A DNA stretch of 51,923 bases, taken from Lachnospiraceae bacterium. Lineage in GTDB: Bacteria; Bacillota; Clostridia; Lachnospirales; Lachnospiraceae. The stretch is from positions 1 through 51,923 of the forward strand of contig JAUNIX010000021.1 of the NCBI GenBank assembly GCA_030523275.1. Reading direction: 5' to 3'. The notes beneath the pieces were generated by a model that did not search any database, had not been told where the DNA came from, and saw only the letters and a program-made list of their open reading frames with translations. Below, piece by piece: positions 42,653-51,185 of the stretch. Every line of letters starts with the position of its first letter. The first letter of the stretch is position 1. The translations under genes were made by a program, and so were the position numbers.

Positions 42653-42744
42653 TGAAAGCGATTCTCAATTTCAAATTACATATATTATGATAATGGCTCT
42701 CGTTTGCATTGTCAAGATAGTTAATGATATAAATTATCATTAAC
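42653..42744 (-). promoter_or_regulatory. feo operon promoter with multiple Fur-box-like sites
   Basis: On the minus strand: -35 TTGACA (42710-42715), 17 bases, -10 TATCAT (42687-42692). Upstream of the -35 is a perfect palindrome with arms GTTAATGATA/TATCATTAAC (42720-42744), matching the TGATAAT-N-ATTATCA Fur box in 13 of 15 positions. An ATTATCATAAT segment covers the -10. A third site, TGAGAATCGCTTTCA (42653-42667), lies just downstream. Iron repression by a full-length Fur is the expected control. Confidence 0.68.
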
Positions 42745-42788
42745 AGAATCTTTTTTCAATTAATCGCATCCTAACGGAGCGTTTTTTG

Positions 42789-42822
42789 TTTCATAAAAAT
42801 TACAACGTAATTTCCTGTGAAA
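42789..42822. repeat. Two-tier hairpin beside the transketolase terminator
   Basis: AAATTAC/GTAATTT around AAC forms the inner stem, and TTTCA/TGAAA the outer. It sits beyond the strong terminator at 42824-42862 and outside any gene. Confidence 0.4.
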
Positions 42823-42823
42823 T

Positions 42824-42862
42824 AAAAAAAGTCGTTTTTCGAATCGAAAAACGACTTTTTTT
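42824..42862. terminator. Strong bidirectional terminator after the transketolase genes
   Basis: A perfect 19-bp inverted repeat (42824-42842 with 42844-42862) with A7 at one end and T7 at the other, centred on CGAATCG. It lies 25 bases past the stop at 42888. Confidence 0.92.
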
Positions 42863-42887
42863 GATATTTAATTATGGGCTTTATAAT

Positions 42888-43829
42888 TTATTTTACAAAA
42901 GCTTCTACTTTTTCTGCAATTCCTTTGCCATCTAAACCAAATTCTGCAATCAAATCTAATGCTGGTCCAGAATGTCCAAATTCATCGTTTACACCAATCT
43001 TCTTAACAGGTGTAGGGCATTTTTCACTTAATACATCACATACAGCACTTCCAAGTCCACCGATAACAGAATGTTCTTCAACTGTAACAACTTTTCCTGT
43101 TTCTTTTGCTGCTGCAATGATTAATTCTTCATCAATTGGTTTAATTGTAGCGATATTGATCACTTTTGCACTGATACCTTTATCTGCAAGAATTTTAGCT
43201 GCTTCGATAGAATTACCTACCATTAATCCAGTTGCAATAATTGCAACATCAGTACCTTCGCTGATGACCTGTCCTTTACCAATTTCGAATTTGTATGTAT
43301 CTTCATCAAAGATAACCGGTGCAGCCAATCTGCCAAATCTTAAATACACAGGACCTTCATATTCATATGCTGCTTTTACTGCTGCTCTTGCTTCTACATC
43401 ATCAGCAGGGTTGATCACTACCATACCAGGAATTGTTCTCATAAGAGCAATATCTTCATTACACTGATGGGTTGCACCATCTTCCCCTACTGAAATACCG
43501 GCATGGGTTGCACCAATCTTTACATTCAGATGAGGATATCCAACAGAGTTACGAACCTGTTCGAATGCTCTTCCAGCTACAAACATTGCGAAAGAACTTA
43601 CAAATGGAACCATACCTGCTGCTGCAAGACCTGCTCCAACACCTACCATATTGCTTTCTGCAATACCACAGTCGATATGACGATCTGGGAATTCTTTCTT
43701 AAATACACCTGTTTTTGTAGCTGCTGCAAGGTCAGCATCTAAAACTACTAAATCATCATGTTCTTTTCCTAATTCTACTAATGCATTACCATAACTTTCT
43801 CTGGTTGCGATCTTCTTTACTTCTGCCAT
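42888..43829 (-). CDS. Transketolase, C-terminal subunit
   Basis: The protein has 313 residues and forms the pyrimidine-binding and C-terminal domains of a split transketolase. The catalytic-dimer Glu lies in [42 protein letters not shown] also fits. It moves two-carbon units between pentose phosphates with TPP. It begins 19 bases after the N-terminal subunit. AGGAGG precedes the ATG. Split transketolases are frequent in Clostridia. Confidence 0.93.
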   Translation of the reverse strand: [313 protein letters not shown]

Positions 43830-43848
43830 CTTACAATCCTCCTCTTTC

Positions 43849-44655
43849 TTACTGTTCTAAGTCTTTCATAGCGATTTCAAATTGTTCGTCGTTAGGAGCA
43901 CTTCCATGCCAAGAAGCCTGATTTTCCATGAAGCTTACTCCCTTACCTTTTACAGTTTTAGCGATGATTGCGGTTGGCATACCTTTGCATTCTCTTGCTG
44001 CTTTAAATGCATCTGCAATCTGATCAAAGTCATGTCCGTCAATTTCAACTACATTAAAGTTAAATGCTTTGAATTTATCAGCGATTGGATATGGAGAACA
44101 TACATCTTCGATATTTCCATCGATCTGTAATCCGTTGTTATCTACGATTACTACTAAATTATCTAATTTTTTATGTCCGGCGAACATGGAAGCTTCCCAA
44201 ACCTGTCCTTCCTGGATTTCTCCATCGCCAAGCAATGTATAAACTCTGTAGTCTTTATTCTGAAGCTTAGCTGCAAGAGCCATACCTACTGCTGCTGAGA
44301 TTCCCTGTCCTAACGAACCACTTGACATATCAACACCTGGTGTATGTGCGATACAAGGATGACCCTGAAGATGAGAACCAATGTGACGTAATGTTGTTAA
44401 GTCCTCTTTTGGGAAAAATCCTCTTTCAGCAAGTGTTGCATAATAACCTGGTGCTACATGACCTTTGGATAATACAAAACGGTCTCTGTCTGGATTTTTA
44501 GGATCTGCAGGATCGATATTCATTTCTTCAAAATAAAGATATGTAAAAATATCTGCTGCTGATAAAGATCCACCTGGATGACCAGATTTTGCACTGTGTA
44601 CACCTTTAATGATACCTTTTCTGATTTCGTTTGCTGTTACAGCTAATGATGCCAT
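43849..44655 (-). CDS. Transketolase, N-terminal TPP-binding subunit
   Basis: The protein has 268 residues. The TPP/Mg motif is LGDGEIQEGQVWEASMFAGHKKLDNLVVIVDNN, in short GDG...N. SAKSGHPGGSLSAADIFTYLYF is the family start. The ATG at 44655 follows AAAGGAG; the longer frame to 44703 has no signal. It pairs with the C-terminal subunit downstream to make the enzyme of the non-oxidative pentose phosphate pathway; rpe is 6 kb away. Confidence 0.93.
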   Translation of the reverse strand: MASLAVTANEIRKGIIKGVHSAKSGHPGGSLSAADIFTYLYFEEMNIDPADPKNPDRDRFVLSKGHVAPGYYATLAERGFFPKEDLTTLRHIGSHLQGHPCIAHTPGVDMSSGSLGQGISAAVGMALAAKLQNKDYRVYTLLGDGEIQEGQVWEASMFAGHKKLDNLVVIVDNNGLQIDGNIEDVCSPYPIADKFKAFNFNVVEIDGHDFDQIADAFKAARECKGMPTAIIAKTVKGKGVSFMENQASWHGSAPNDEQFEIAMKDLEQ

Positions 44656-44826
44656 ATTCTTTCTCTCCTTTTTCTTAATATAATTATTATAAAATCTAAC
44701 CATTGTCTACGCAAACGTTTTGAACCACTCTTTCACATTCCTATATTTTATGCTTCTATTTGTTCAGAAAAATGTGCGTTCTTCTTTGATTCAGACTTAT
44801 AATGTGCTATATCATCCTACAAGTAT

Positions 44827-44870
44827 AAAATACCACTAGTTTTACCACATGTCAAGTACTAATTTACCAC
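44827..44870 (-). promoter_or_regulatory. Transketolase promoter with three GTGGTA repeats
   Basis: -35 TTGACA (44850-44855), 17 bases, -10 TATTTT (44827-44832) with TGG in front. GTGGTA occurs three times on the minus strand, at 44865-44870, 44843-44848 and 44831-44836, 22 and 12 bases apart. One is the extended -10; the others may be regulator half-sites. Confidence 0.5.
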
Positions 44871-44933
44871 TGGTTAATTTTATATGGCGATTTCGCGATT
44901 TTCTTATCCATAGTGAAACTAATTTGTTCCCTA

Positions 44934-45191
44934 TTATTCCAAAGAATCCAGTACTTCTCTTAATGCTTCTAAAGTTTTTTCTTCCTGTTCTCCTTCGATC
45001 TGAAAAGTAAGCGTATCCCCACATTGTGCATGTAAATTCATGACTTCGATCACATTGCTTCCATCAATCATTTGCCCATCATGTATGATTGTTATTTTAT
45101 CTTGCTGATTCATACCAAAAAAAGCAATCTGTGTTGCCGGTCGTGCATGAATTCCTGACGGATCCTGAATTATATAATCGTAACTTATCAT
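44934..45191 (-). CDS. HPr family phosphocarrier protein variant
   Basis: The protein has 85 residues. The phosphorylatable histidine is His15 in SGIHARPA, and EVMNLHAQCGDTL matches the GVMSLGAKKGD region. At position 46, where Gram-positive HPr carries the Ser phosphorylated by HPr kinase, there is Asn (GSNVIEV), with a Ser at 45. It may therefore carry phosphate for the PTS or a related chain without ordinary Ser46 control, like Crh/NPr-type side proteins. GGGAGGG precedes the ATG. It has a possible promoter with TTGACA at 45239-45244. Confidence 0.85.
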   Translation of the reverse strand: MISYDYIIQDPSGIHARPATQIAFFGMNQQDKITIIHDGQMIDGSNVIEVMNLHAQCGDTLTFQIEGEQEEKTLEALREVLDSLE

Positions 45192-45245
45192 CTCATCCCT
45201 CCCTATCTTTCTTTTATTTTCTCTTATTTCGAGTAGGATGTCAAC

Positions 45246-45298
45246 GAAAAGAATACCACTATTTCGTTTCCTAAACGTAGAAACAATATAGTGGTATT
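45246..45298 (-). terminator. Terminator of the nadBC operon
   Basis: An 11-bp perfect stem AATACCACTAT/ATAGTGGTATT (45252-45262 with 45288-45298) has an inner GTTTC/GAAAC pair and a CTTTTC tail on the minus strand. It lies 50 bases past the nadC stop. Confidence 0.7.
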
Positions 45299-45347
45299 TT
45301 TGTAAACGTTCTTTATGATTATTTTCTTATCATCTTTTTGAAAGACA

Positions 45348-46190
45348 TTATTCCTCAATCGGATGAAGATTTTTCAACGAAATATCAAGTATTGGATAAG
45401 AATGTGTCAATGCACCGCTTGATACATAGTCTACACCAATTTCACGAATTGCCGCTAATCGATCTTTTGTCACATTCCCAGAACATTCTGTCTGTGCACG
45501 TCCTGCGATATAAGCAACCGCTTCTTTCATCTGCTCATCGCTCATATTATCAAGCATAATAATGTCTGCACCAGCCTCAACTGCTTCTTTTACCTGATCC
45601 ATTGTCTCTGTCTCAACTTCAATTTTACGTACAAATGGAGCATATTCCTTTGCAAGAGCAACCGCCTCTTTGATGCCTCCAGCAGCACCAATGTGATTAT
45701 CTTTTAACATAACGCCATCAGAAAGATTATAACGGTGATTATTCCCGCCTCCGACTGTTACTGCATACTTTTCGAATGGACGCATATTTGGAGTTGTCTT
45801 TCTCGTATCCAAAAGCTTTGTTTTCGAACCCTTTAACTCATCTGCCAAAGACTTCGTAAAAGTTGCAATCCCGCTCATTCTCTGAAGGTAATTGAGTGCA
45901 ACGCGCTCTCCAGATAACAGAACACGGATATCGCCTTTGACAACACCCATTTTTTGTCCATTTTTAACCGCATCTCCGTCTTTTAATTCGGTTTCAAATA
46001 CAGTTTTTTCATCTAATAGTGTAAAGACACGTTTAAATACATCTAGTCCACAGATAATCCCATCTTCCTTACAGATCAATTCCACAATACCCGGTTTTGG
46101 CACTGGCATGACAGCATTTGTTGATACATCTTCACTCGTAATATCTTCTTTTAATGCTCGCATAATATAATCATCGAGTTGAAGTTTCAT
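45348..46190 (-). CDS. nadC: Nicotinate-nucleotide pyrophosphorylase (quinolinate phosphoribosyltransferase)
   Basis: The enzyme has 280 residues. It joins quinolinate and PRPP to give nicotinate mononucleotide. Blocks seen: ALNYLQRMSGIAT, LLDTRKTTPNMRPFEKYAV, NHRYNLSDGVMLKDNHI, and ADIIMLDNMS. The start at 46190 (MKLQLDDYIMRAL) fits the family and lies 20 bases inside nadB; an ATG at 46220 abuts its ribosome binding site. It is second of nadB-nadC. Confidence 0.94.
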   Translation of the reverse strand: MKLQLDDYIMRALKEDITSEDVSTNAVMPVPKPGIVELICKEDGIICGLDVFKRVFTLLDEKTVFETELKDGDAVKNGQKMGVVKGDIRVLLSGERVALNYLQRMSGIATFTKSLADELKGSKTKLLDTRKTTPNMRPFEKYAVTVGGGNNHRYNLSDGVMLKDNHIGAAGGIKEAVALAKEYAPFVRKIEVETETMDQVKEAVEAGADIIMLDNMSDEQMKEAVAYIAGRAQTECSGNVTKDRLAAIREIGVDYVSSGALTHSYPILDISLKNLHPIEE

Positions 46191-47484
46191 TGTTACACCA
46201 CTTATCATAAAACTCTTCATCCCTTCTCTTAATTTCTTCTAATACGATATTTTTATATTCTCTCTGAATTTCTTCTTTTGAAGCATATTGTACCAAAGAA
46301 ACCGGCACTTCTTCAAGTATTCTTTCATCTTTCGCAATATGATTCGCTGCCCGCTTTGCAAATACAAGTGCCTCTAACAACGAGTTACTTGCCAAACGGT
46401 TCTTACCATGAACACCATTACAGCTTGTCTCTCCTACCGCATATAAATAAGGCATAGAAGTTGCACTATTTGAGTCAACTTTAATCCCACCCATAAAATA
46501 ATGCTGAGAAGGTGTAACCGGAATCAGATCTTTTGTCATATCATATCCTTCTTCCAAGCAACGCTCATAAATATTAGGAAAATGTCTTAATAATTCTTTT
46601 TTATCCATATGTAGAACTGACATATAAACATGATCCGACTGGTCCTTTTTCATCTGCTTATGAATTGCCTCTGTTACGACATCACGTGGCTGTAGTTCAT
46701 CAACAAAACGTTCTCCATCTTTATTTAATAAAATGGCACCTTCCCCTCGTACCGATTCGGAAATCAAAAATCTCCTTCCTGGTTTCTTAGAATACAAAGT
46801 GGTTGGATGAATCTGGATATAATTAATATTTTCGATTTCAATTTTATGTTTTAATGAGATTGCGAGACTGTCAGCCGTCAAATGGCGAAAATTTGTAGAG
46901 TTCTGAAATAGTCCACCAATGCCTCCAGTCGCTAAAACAACATTTTTCGCATAATAAGTGGCAATTGTCCCATCCGATTCACACACAACGATACCACAAC
47001 ATTTTTCATCCTGTTCAATGATATCAAGCATCTCTGTATATTCCAGGAGAGATATATTTTCTTTTTCTCTTACACGTGCATAGAGTTTACTTGTGATTTC
47101 CTCACCTGTAATGTCCTGATGGTGCATAATACGAAATTTAGAATGACCACCTTCTCTTGTGTATGCAATCTCCTGTCCATTTTTATCAAAATCCACCCCA
47201 TATTCAATTAGTTCCTGAATGATTTCCGGTGAAGATTTAATCATGATTTCTACAGATTCTGGATTATTCTCATAATGACCAGCTTTCATTGTATCTTCAT
47301 AATAGCTTTCATAATCTTCCTTGTCTCTTAATGTTGAAATTCCACCTTGTGCCAAATATGAATCACTGAATTTGGCATCATCTTTTGTAATCATAAGTAC
47401 ATCCATACTCTCTGGCAGGTGAAGTGCACAAAATAAACCGGCAGCACCGGTTCCAACAATGATTACATCTGCATTTCTTTTCAT
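46171..47484 (-). CDS. nadB: L-aspartate oxidase
   Basis: The flavoenzyme has 437 residues. It oxidises aspartate to iminoaspartate, which NadA turns into quinolinate. FAD fold VIIVGTGAAGLFCALHL; SYLAQGGIST; the HPTTLYSKKPGRRFLISESVRGEGAIL region (active-site Arg); GIKVDSNSATSMPYLYAVGE and CNGVHGKNRLASNSLLEALVF at the end (short cores). It is ~100 residues shorter than E. coli NadB, lacking the long C-terminal helical domain, as in other clostridial forms. Under anaerobiosis fumarate probably reoxidises the FAD. nadA is not in the window. Confidence 0.93.
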   Translation of the reverse strand: MKRNADVIIVGTGAAGLFCALHLPESMDVLMITKDDAKFSDSYLAQGGISTLRDKEDYESYYEDTMKAGHYENNPESVEIMIKSSPEIIQELIEYGVDFDKNGQEIAYTREGGHSKFRIMHHQDITGEEITSKLYARVREKENISLLEYTEMLDIIEQDEKCCGIVVCESDGTIATYYAKNVVLATGGIGGLFQNSTNFRHLTADSLAISLKHKIEIENINYIQIHPTTLYSKKPGRRFLISESVRGEGAILLNKDGERFVDELQPRDVVTEAIHKQMKKDQSDHVYMSVLHMDKKELLRHFPNIYERCLEEGYDMTKDLIPVTPSQHYFMGGIKVDSNSATSMPYLYAVGETSCNGVHGKNRLASNSLLEALVFAKRAANHIAKDERILEEVPVSLVQYASKEEIQREYKNIVLEEIKRRDEEFYDKWCNNETSTR

Positions 47485-47559
47485 CTTTATCCCTTCCATA
47501 ATTTGAATTCTTGGTCTTCATCGTCTATCAAGATTTCCATTTAAAGTTTCATTTTTACT

Positions 47560-47588
47560 ACTATACCACTTTTGTATACAGTTATCAA
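47560..47588 (-). promoter_or_regulatory. nadBC promoter with TGTATACA palindrome
   Basis: -35 TTGATA (47583-47588), 17 bases, -10 TATAGT (47560-47565) preceded by TGG. The spacer holds the palindrome TGTATACA (47572-47579), a plausible repressor site between the two boxes. Confidence 0.6.
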
Positions 47589-47739
47589 GTCCATTGTCTT
47601 GTCAATAGAATTTTGTCATTATATTATTTTCACATAAAAATGTTAAAATATTAGCAAATCAAAAACAATATATTTATAAAATTCTCATTTTATGTTATAC
47701 TTGATAATAATTATATTTTCTACTTATGGGAGGAACATT

Positions 47740-48660
47740 ATGAAAGAACCAACTTTGGTAATCTTAGCGGCAGGCATGGGAAGCCGTTATGGTGGTTTAA
47801 AACAAATTGATCCTATGGATGAATATGGTAATGCCATTATCGATTATTCTATTTATGATGCAAAACGTGCCGGATTTAAAAAAATCGTTTTTTTGATCAA
47901 AGAACAAATTGCAGATGTATTTAAAAACACAATCGGTAAACGAATCGAACCACATATTGACGTTGCATATGCATATCAGGAACTTGACAAACTTCCAGAC
48001 GGATACTCTGCGCCAGAGGGACGTGTAAAACCATGGGGAACTGCACACGCTATTTATTGTTGCAAAGATGTGGTCGACGGACCATTCGCAGTCATCAATG
48101 CCGATGATTATTATGGTGCTGATGCATATCGTGTTATGTATGATTATTTGACGCAGGAACATGGAGATGACAAATATCACTATGCTATGGTAGGATACCA
48201 TTTAAAAAATACGGTTACGGATAATGGTCATGTATCTCGTGGTGTCTGTGTCACAGATGAAAATGATTATTTAAAATCAATTACAGAACGTACACATATT
48301 GAAAAACGTGAAAATACTGCTGTTTTTACAGAAGATGATGGAGAAACATGGACTCCAATCGCTTATGACAGTCTCGTGTCTATGAATTTCTTTGGTTTCC
48401 AGCACAATTTATTTGAAGAAATCAATGCTGGTTTTCCTGCCTTTTTAGATGACGCTTTGATCAATAATCCACTGAAAGGTGAATATTTCATTCCTTCTGT
48501 TGTCAGCCATTTGATCGATACCGGAAAGGCAGATGTAAAAGTTCTAAGTTCCACCGCTAAATGGTATGGTGTTACTTACAAAGAAGACAAAGACTATGTT
48601 GTTTCAGCATTAAAACATTTTAGGGAAGAAGGTTTATATCCAGATTCATTATGGGGATAG
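47740..48660 (+). CDS. Nucleotidyltransferase (sugar-nucleotide pyrophosphorylase-like)
   Basis: The protein has 306 residues of the NTP-transferase fold. The nucleotide loop is LAAGMGSRYGGLKQ at about 9-22, and the metal-binding Asp lies in VINADDYYGADAY. PWGTAHAIYCCKD is the substrate-side segment. The sugar phosphate substrate cannot be named; no glycan gene cluster surrounds it. The ATG at 47740 follows GGGAGG. It is followed after 9 bases by an AraC regulator, so the two are one operon. Confidence 0.87.
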   Translation: MKEPTLVILAAGMGSRYGGLKQIDPMDEYGNAIIDYSIYDAKRAGFKKIVFLIKEQIADVFKNTIGKRIEPHIDVAYAYQELDKLPDGYSAPEGRVKPWGTAHAIYCCKDVVDGPFAVINADDYYGADAYRVMYDYLTQEHGDDKYHYAMVGYHLKNTVTDNGHVSRGVCVTDENDYLKSITERTHIEKRENTAVFTEDDGETWTPIAYDSLVSMNFFGFQHNLFEEINAGFPAFLDDALINNPLKGEYFIPSVVSHLIDTGKADVKVLSSTAKWYGVTYKEDKDYVVSALKHFREEGLYPDSLWG

Positions 48661-48669
48661 GAGGAGCTT

Positions 48670-49515
48670 ATGGAATTACAATCCTCTCAAAACAGACAAT
48701 ATCAAAGTGTTCACTGCCGTCTTCTTTACATAAAGCGAACGACATATCCGACCAGACCGACTCGTGATATGCAGGAACATACTTATACGGAGCTTTATTA
48801 TATTACAAAGGGACATGGAGAAATTAATATCAATCAAACTTTATGTCCTTTGCAAAAACATGATTTTGTTATTATAAATCCAGGTGTTAAACACCAATTG
48901 TTATCCTATGAAGATGACAGTTTAGAAGCGATTGTAATTGGCATGGATGGCATTTTATTCACACCTAACGAATTCACGGACATGAATTCCAGTTTGTATA
49001 TGAAAAAAAGCCTAAAAAGCAAATCTTCCATTTCTTTTTATTTTAAGTCAATTTACCGCGAAGTAAAAAAGACAAAATATAACTATGAGATGGTGTGTCA
49101 GAATCTATTAGAAGTTCTTGTCGTTAATATTATTCGTTTAACTGACTACACAGTCACTTCTACTTCTGGTACAAAAACAAATAAAGAATGTACCTATATC
49201 AAACAATATATTGATGCACATTTTGCTGAAAATATTACTTTAGATTTTTTGGCTGATGCTACTCATATGAATAAATACTATATGGTACATGCATTTAACA
49301 AATTTATCGGTTATTCGCCAATCAACTACTTAATTGAAAAGCGAATCGCCGAAAGCAAACGCCTTTTAGAAAACACGGATTACCCGATTGCTCAAATTGC
49401 ATCAAAAGTCGGTTTTTCTTCGCAATCGTATTTTTCACAAGTGTTTAAAAAAAGTACGCAATTGACACCAAATGCATATCGAAAATCAAAAAGAAGGGAT
49501 TCTATTCCTAAATAG
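48670..49515 (+). CDS. AraC family transcriptional regulator
   Basis: The protein has 281 residues. The N-terminal cupin (about 30-110; TELYYITKGHGEI) should bind an effector; the C-terminal pair of helix-turn-helices (about 175-275) has LDFLADATHMNKYYMVHAFNK and the IAQIASKVGFSSQSYFSQVFKK block. AGGAGG precedes the ATG. Effector and targets are unknown, but co-transcription with the nucleotidyltransferase suggests a carbohydrate or envelope function. Confidence 0.92.
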   Translation: MELQSSQNRQYQSVHCRLLYIKRTTYPTRPTRDMQEHTYTELYYITKGHGEININQTLCPLQKHDFVIINPGVKHQLLSYEDDSLEAIVIGMDGILFTPNEFTDMNSSLYMKKSLKSKSSISFYFKSIYREVKKTKYNYEMVCQNLLEVLVVNIIRLTDYTVTSTSGTKTNKECTYIKQYIDAHFAENITLDFLADATHMNKYYMVHAFNKFIGYSPINYLIEKRIAESKRLLENTDYPIAQIASKVGFSSQSYFSQVFKKSTQLTPNAYRKSKRRDSIPK

Positions 49516-49526
49516 AATCCCTTTTC
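49494..49526. terminator. Bidirectional terminator overlapping the AraC gene stop
   Basis: A 12-bp perfect stem AAGGGATTCTAT/ATAGAATCCCTT (49494-49505 with 49512-49523) contains the stop codon of the AraC gene in its right half. A T-run follows. The mrp gene ends at 49536 from the other side. Confidence 0.85.
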
Positions 49527-49535
49527 TGCTATCTG

Positions 49536-50372
49536 TTATTTTGTTTCCTGTGATTTCAACAAATCAACGATTCCGTCAACATAAATATTTTCCAGTTCTT
49601 CGATTTCACCCGCATCACATGCCGCTGCAAGTTTTGGATCAATTGGTAATTTCGCTAACACTGGTAATTGATGCTCTGCACCAATCTCATCAATATGGCT
49701 TTCACCAAAAACACTGATATGTTTTCCGCAATCTGGGCACTCCAAATAACTCATATTTTCTACAAGTCCTAAAATTGGAATATTCATCATCTTCGCCATA
49801 TTTACCGCTTTTCCAACAATCATACCAACTAATTCCTGTGGAGATGCGACAATAATAATACCATCAAGTGGCAGTGACTGGAATACCGTAAGCGGTACAT
49901 CTCCAGTTCCTGGTGGCATATCAACAAACATATAGTCAATATCCTGCCATAATGTTTCACTCCAGAATTGGTTAATGACATTTCCTAACACCGGACCTCT
50001 CCAAATAACCGGTGTTGTCTCAGTATCTAATAACAAATTAATAGAGACCACTTCAATTCCACGATTCGTTAATGCTGGTACGATCAGACCATCTGCAGTA
50101 CCAAATAATTGTTCATGAAGACCAAATCCTTTTGGAATAGATGGTCCAGTAATATCCGCGTCCATAACTGCAACTTTATAACCAGCGCGGTTCATACCAC
50201 ATGCCATTAAAGATGTCGTCATAGATTTTCCGACGCCACCTTTACCACTGACAATACCAATCACTTTTTTTACACTGCTTCTTTCATGTAATTTAAAATG
50301 CATATCTTGCGGTTGTGTTCTATCAGAACAATTAGAACTGCAAGAACTACAATCATGTGAACATTCACTCAT
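49536..50372 (-). CDS. Mrp/NBP35 family Fe-S cluster carrier ATPase
   Basis: The protein has 278 residues. The deviant Walker A GKGGVGKS is at 43-50, DMPPGTGD is the switch region, and ECPDCGK supplies the paired Cys that hold a bridging [4Fe-4S] cluster. The N-terminus has four Cys in CSHDCSSCSSNC, an Nbp35-like extra cluster site. It is thought to load Fe-S clusters onto apo-proteins, many of which are encoded in this window. GGAGGAG precedes the ATG. Confidence 0.92.
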   Translation of the reverse strand: MSECSHDCSSCSSNCSDRTQPQDMHFKLHERSSVKKVIGIVSGKGGVGKSMTTSLMACGMNRAGYKVAVMDADITGPSIPKGFGLHEQLFGTADGLIVPALTNRGIEVVSINLLLDTETTPVIWRGPVLGNVINQFWSETLWQDIDYMFVDMPPGTGDVPLTVFQSLPLDGIIIVASPQELVGMIVGKAVNMAKMMNIPILGLVENMSYLECPDCGKHISVFGESHIDEIGAEHQLPVLAKLPIDPKLAAACDAGEIEELENIYVDGIVDLLKSQETK

Positions 50373-50408
50373 GATTACTCCTCCAAACTTTATATTATTT
50401 ATTTAAAT

Positions 50409-50475
50409 CAGTAATCACTCCGAACTGAGCAAGAAAACACATTGTGCCTTCAAAGTTCTCTCTGAGCCATTACTG
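50409..50475. repeat. Nested inverted repeat between rpe and mrp
   Basis: The outer arms CAGTAAT/ATTACTG (50409-50415 with 50469-50475), then CTC/GAG, then GAACT/AGTTC, fold the whole intergenic segment into one imperfect stem-loop. It starts at the rpe stop codon. No T-run is present. Confidence 0.35.
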
Positions 50476-51123
50476 AAATTTTTCTAATAAAGCAGCCGTA
50501 TTTGCTTTAATATCTCCATTAAATACAGCAGATCCAGCAACAAATACATTAGCACCACATTCGATAAGATGTCCAAGATTGTCTTCTTTTACTCCTCCGT
50601 CAACCTGAATATCAATATCCAAACCACGATCTTCGATCATCTTACGCAATTCCTGAATTTTACGATCACAATAAGGAATATACGACTGTCCGCCATATCC
50701 CGGATTTACAGTCATGATCAATACCATATCAAGATCATCGAGAATATATTCAAGTTCTGAAATTGGTGTTGCTGGATTTAAAGCAACTCCAGCTTTTGCT
50801 CCATAGCTTTTAATGACGCTTACAACGCGATCTAAATGTGTGCATGCTTCTGCATGAACAGTGATCATATTAGCACCAGCGTTGACAAATTCTTCAATAT
50901 ATCTAATCGGATCATCAATCATTAAATGAACATCAAAAAACATATCTGTAATCTTTCTTAGAGATTCCATAATCGGAAATCCAAATGAAATATTAGGTAC
51001 GTAAGATCCATCCATAACATCAATATGAAGCCATTGTGCACCAGCTGCCTCTACTTCTTTTACGTCTCTACCTAAATTATTAAAATCTGCAGATAGAATT
51101 GACGGTGATAAAATATATTCCAT
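50470..51123 (-). CDS. rpe: Ribulose-phosphate 3-epimerase
   Basis: The enzyme has 217 residues with a TIM barrel. It interconverts ribulose 5-phosphate and xylulose 5-phosphate. LSPSILSADFNNLG, LHIDVMDGSYVPNISFG, MTVNPGYGGQSYI and IQVDGGVKEDN carry the two His and two Asp around the metal. AAGGAG precedes the ATG. It supplies substrate for the split transketolase. Confidence 0.96.
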   Translation of the reverse strand: MEYILSPSILSADFNNLGRDVKEVEAAGAQWLHIDVMDGSYVPNISFGFPIMESLRKITDMFFDVHLMIDDPIRYIEEFVNAGANMITVHAEACTHLDRVVSVIKSYGAKAGVALNPATPISELEYILDDLDMVLIMTVNPGYGGQSYIPYCDRKIQELRKMIEDRGLDIDIQVDGGVKEDNLGHLIECGANVFVAGSAVFNGDIKANTAALLEKFQ

Positions 51124-51185
51124 ATTTTTCTCCTTACTTTATATAATATCATTTACCATACACTAATAAATATTATAACAAAAAT

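Noticed and set aside
44709..44722. A catabolite (cre) site in the transketolase leader
   Set aside because: The best match deviates at two conserved positions, too weak to call without other evidence.
44842..45024. 60-codon minus-strand frame overlapping the end of the HPr gene
   Set aside because: It has no start signal, overlaps HPr in another frame, and covers the transketolase promoter.
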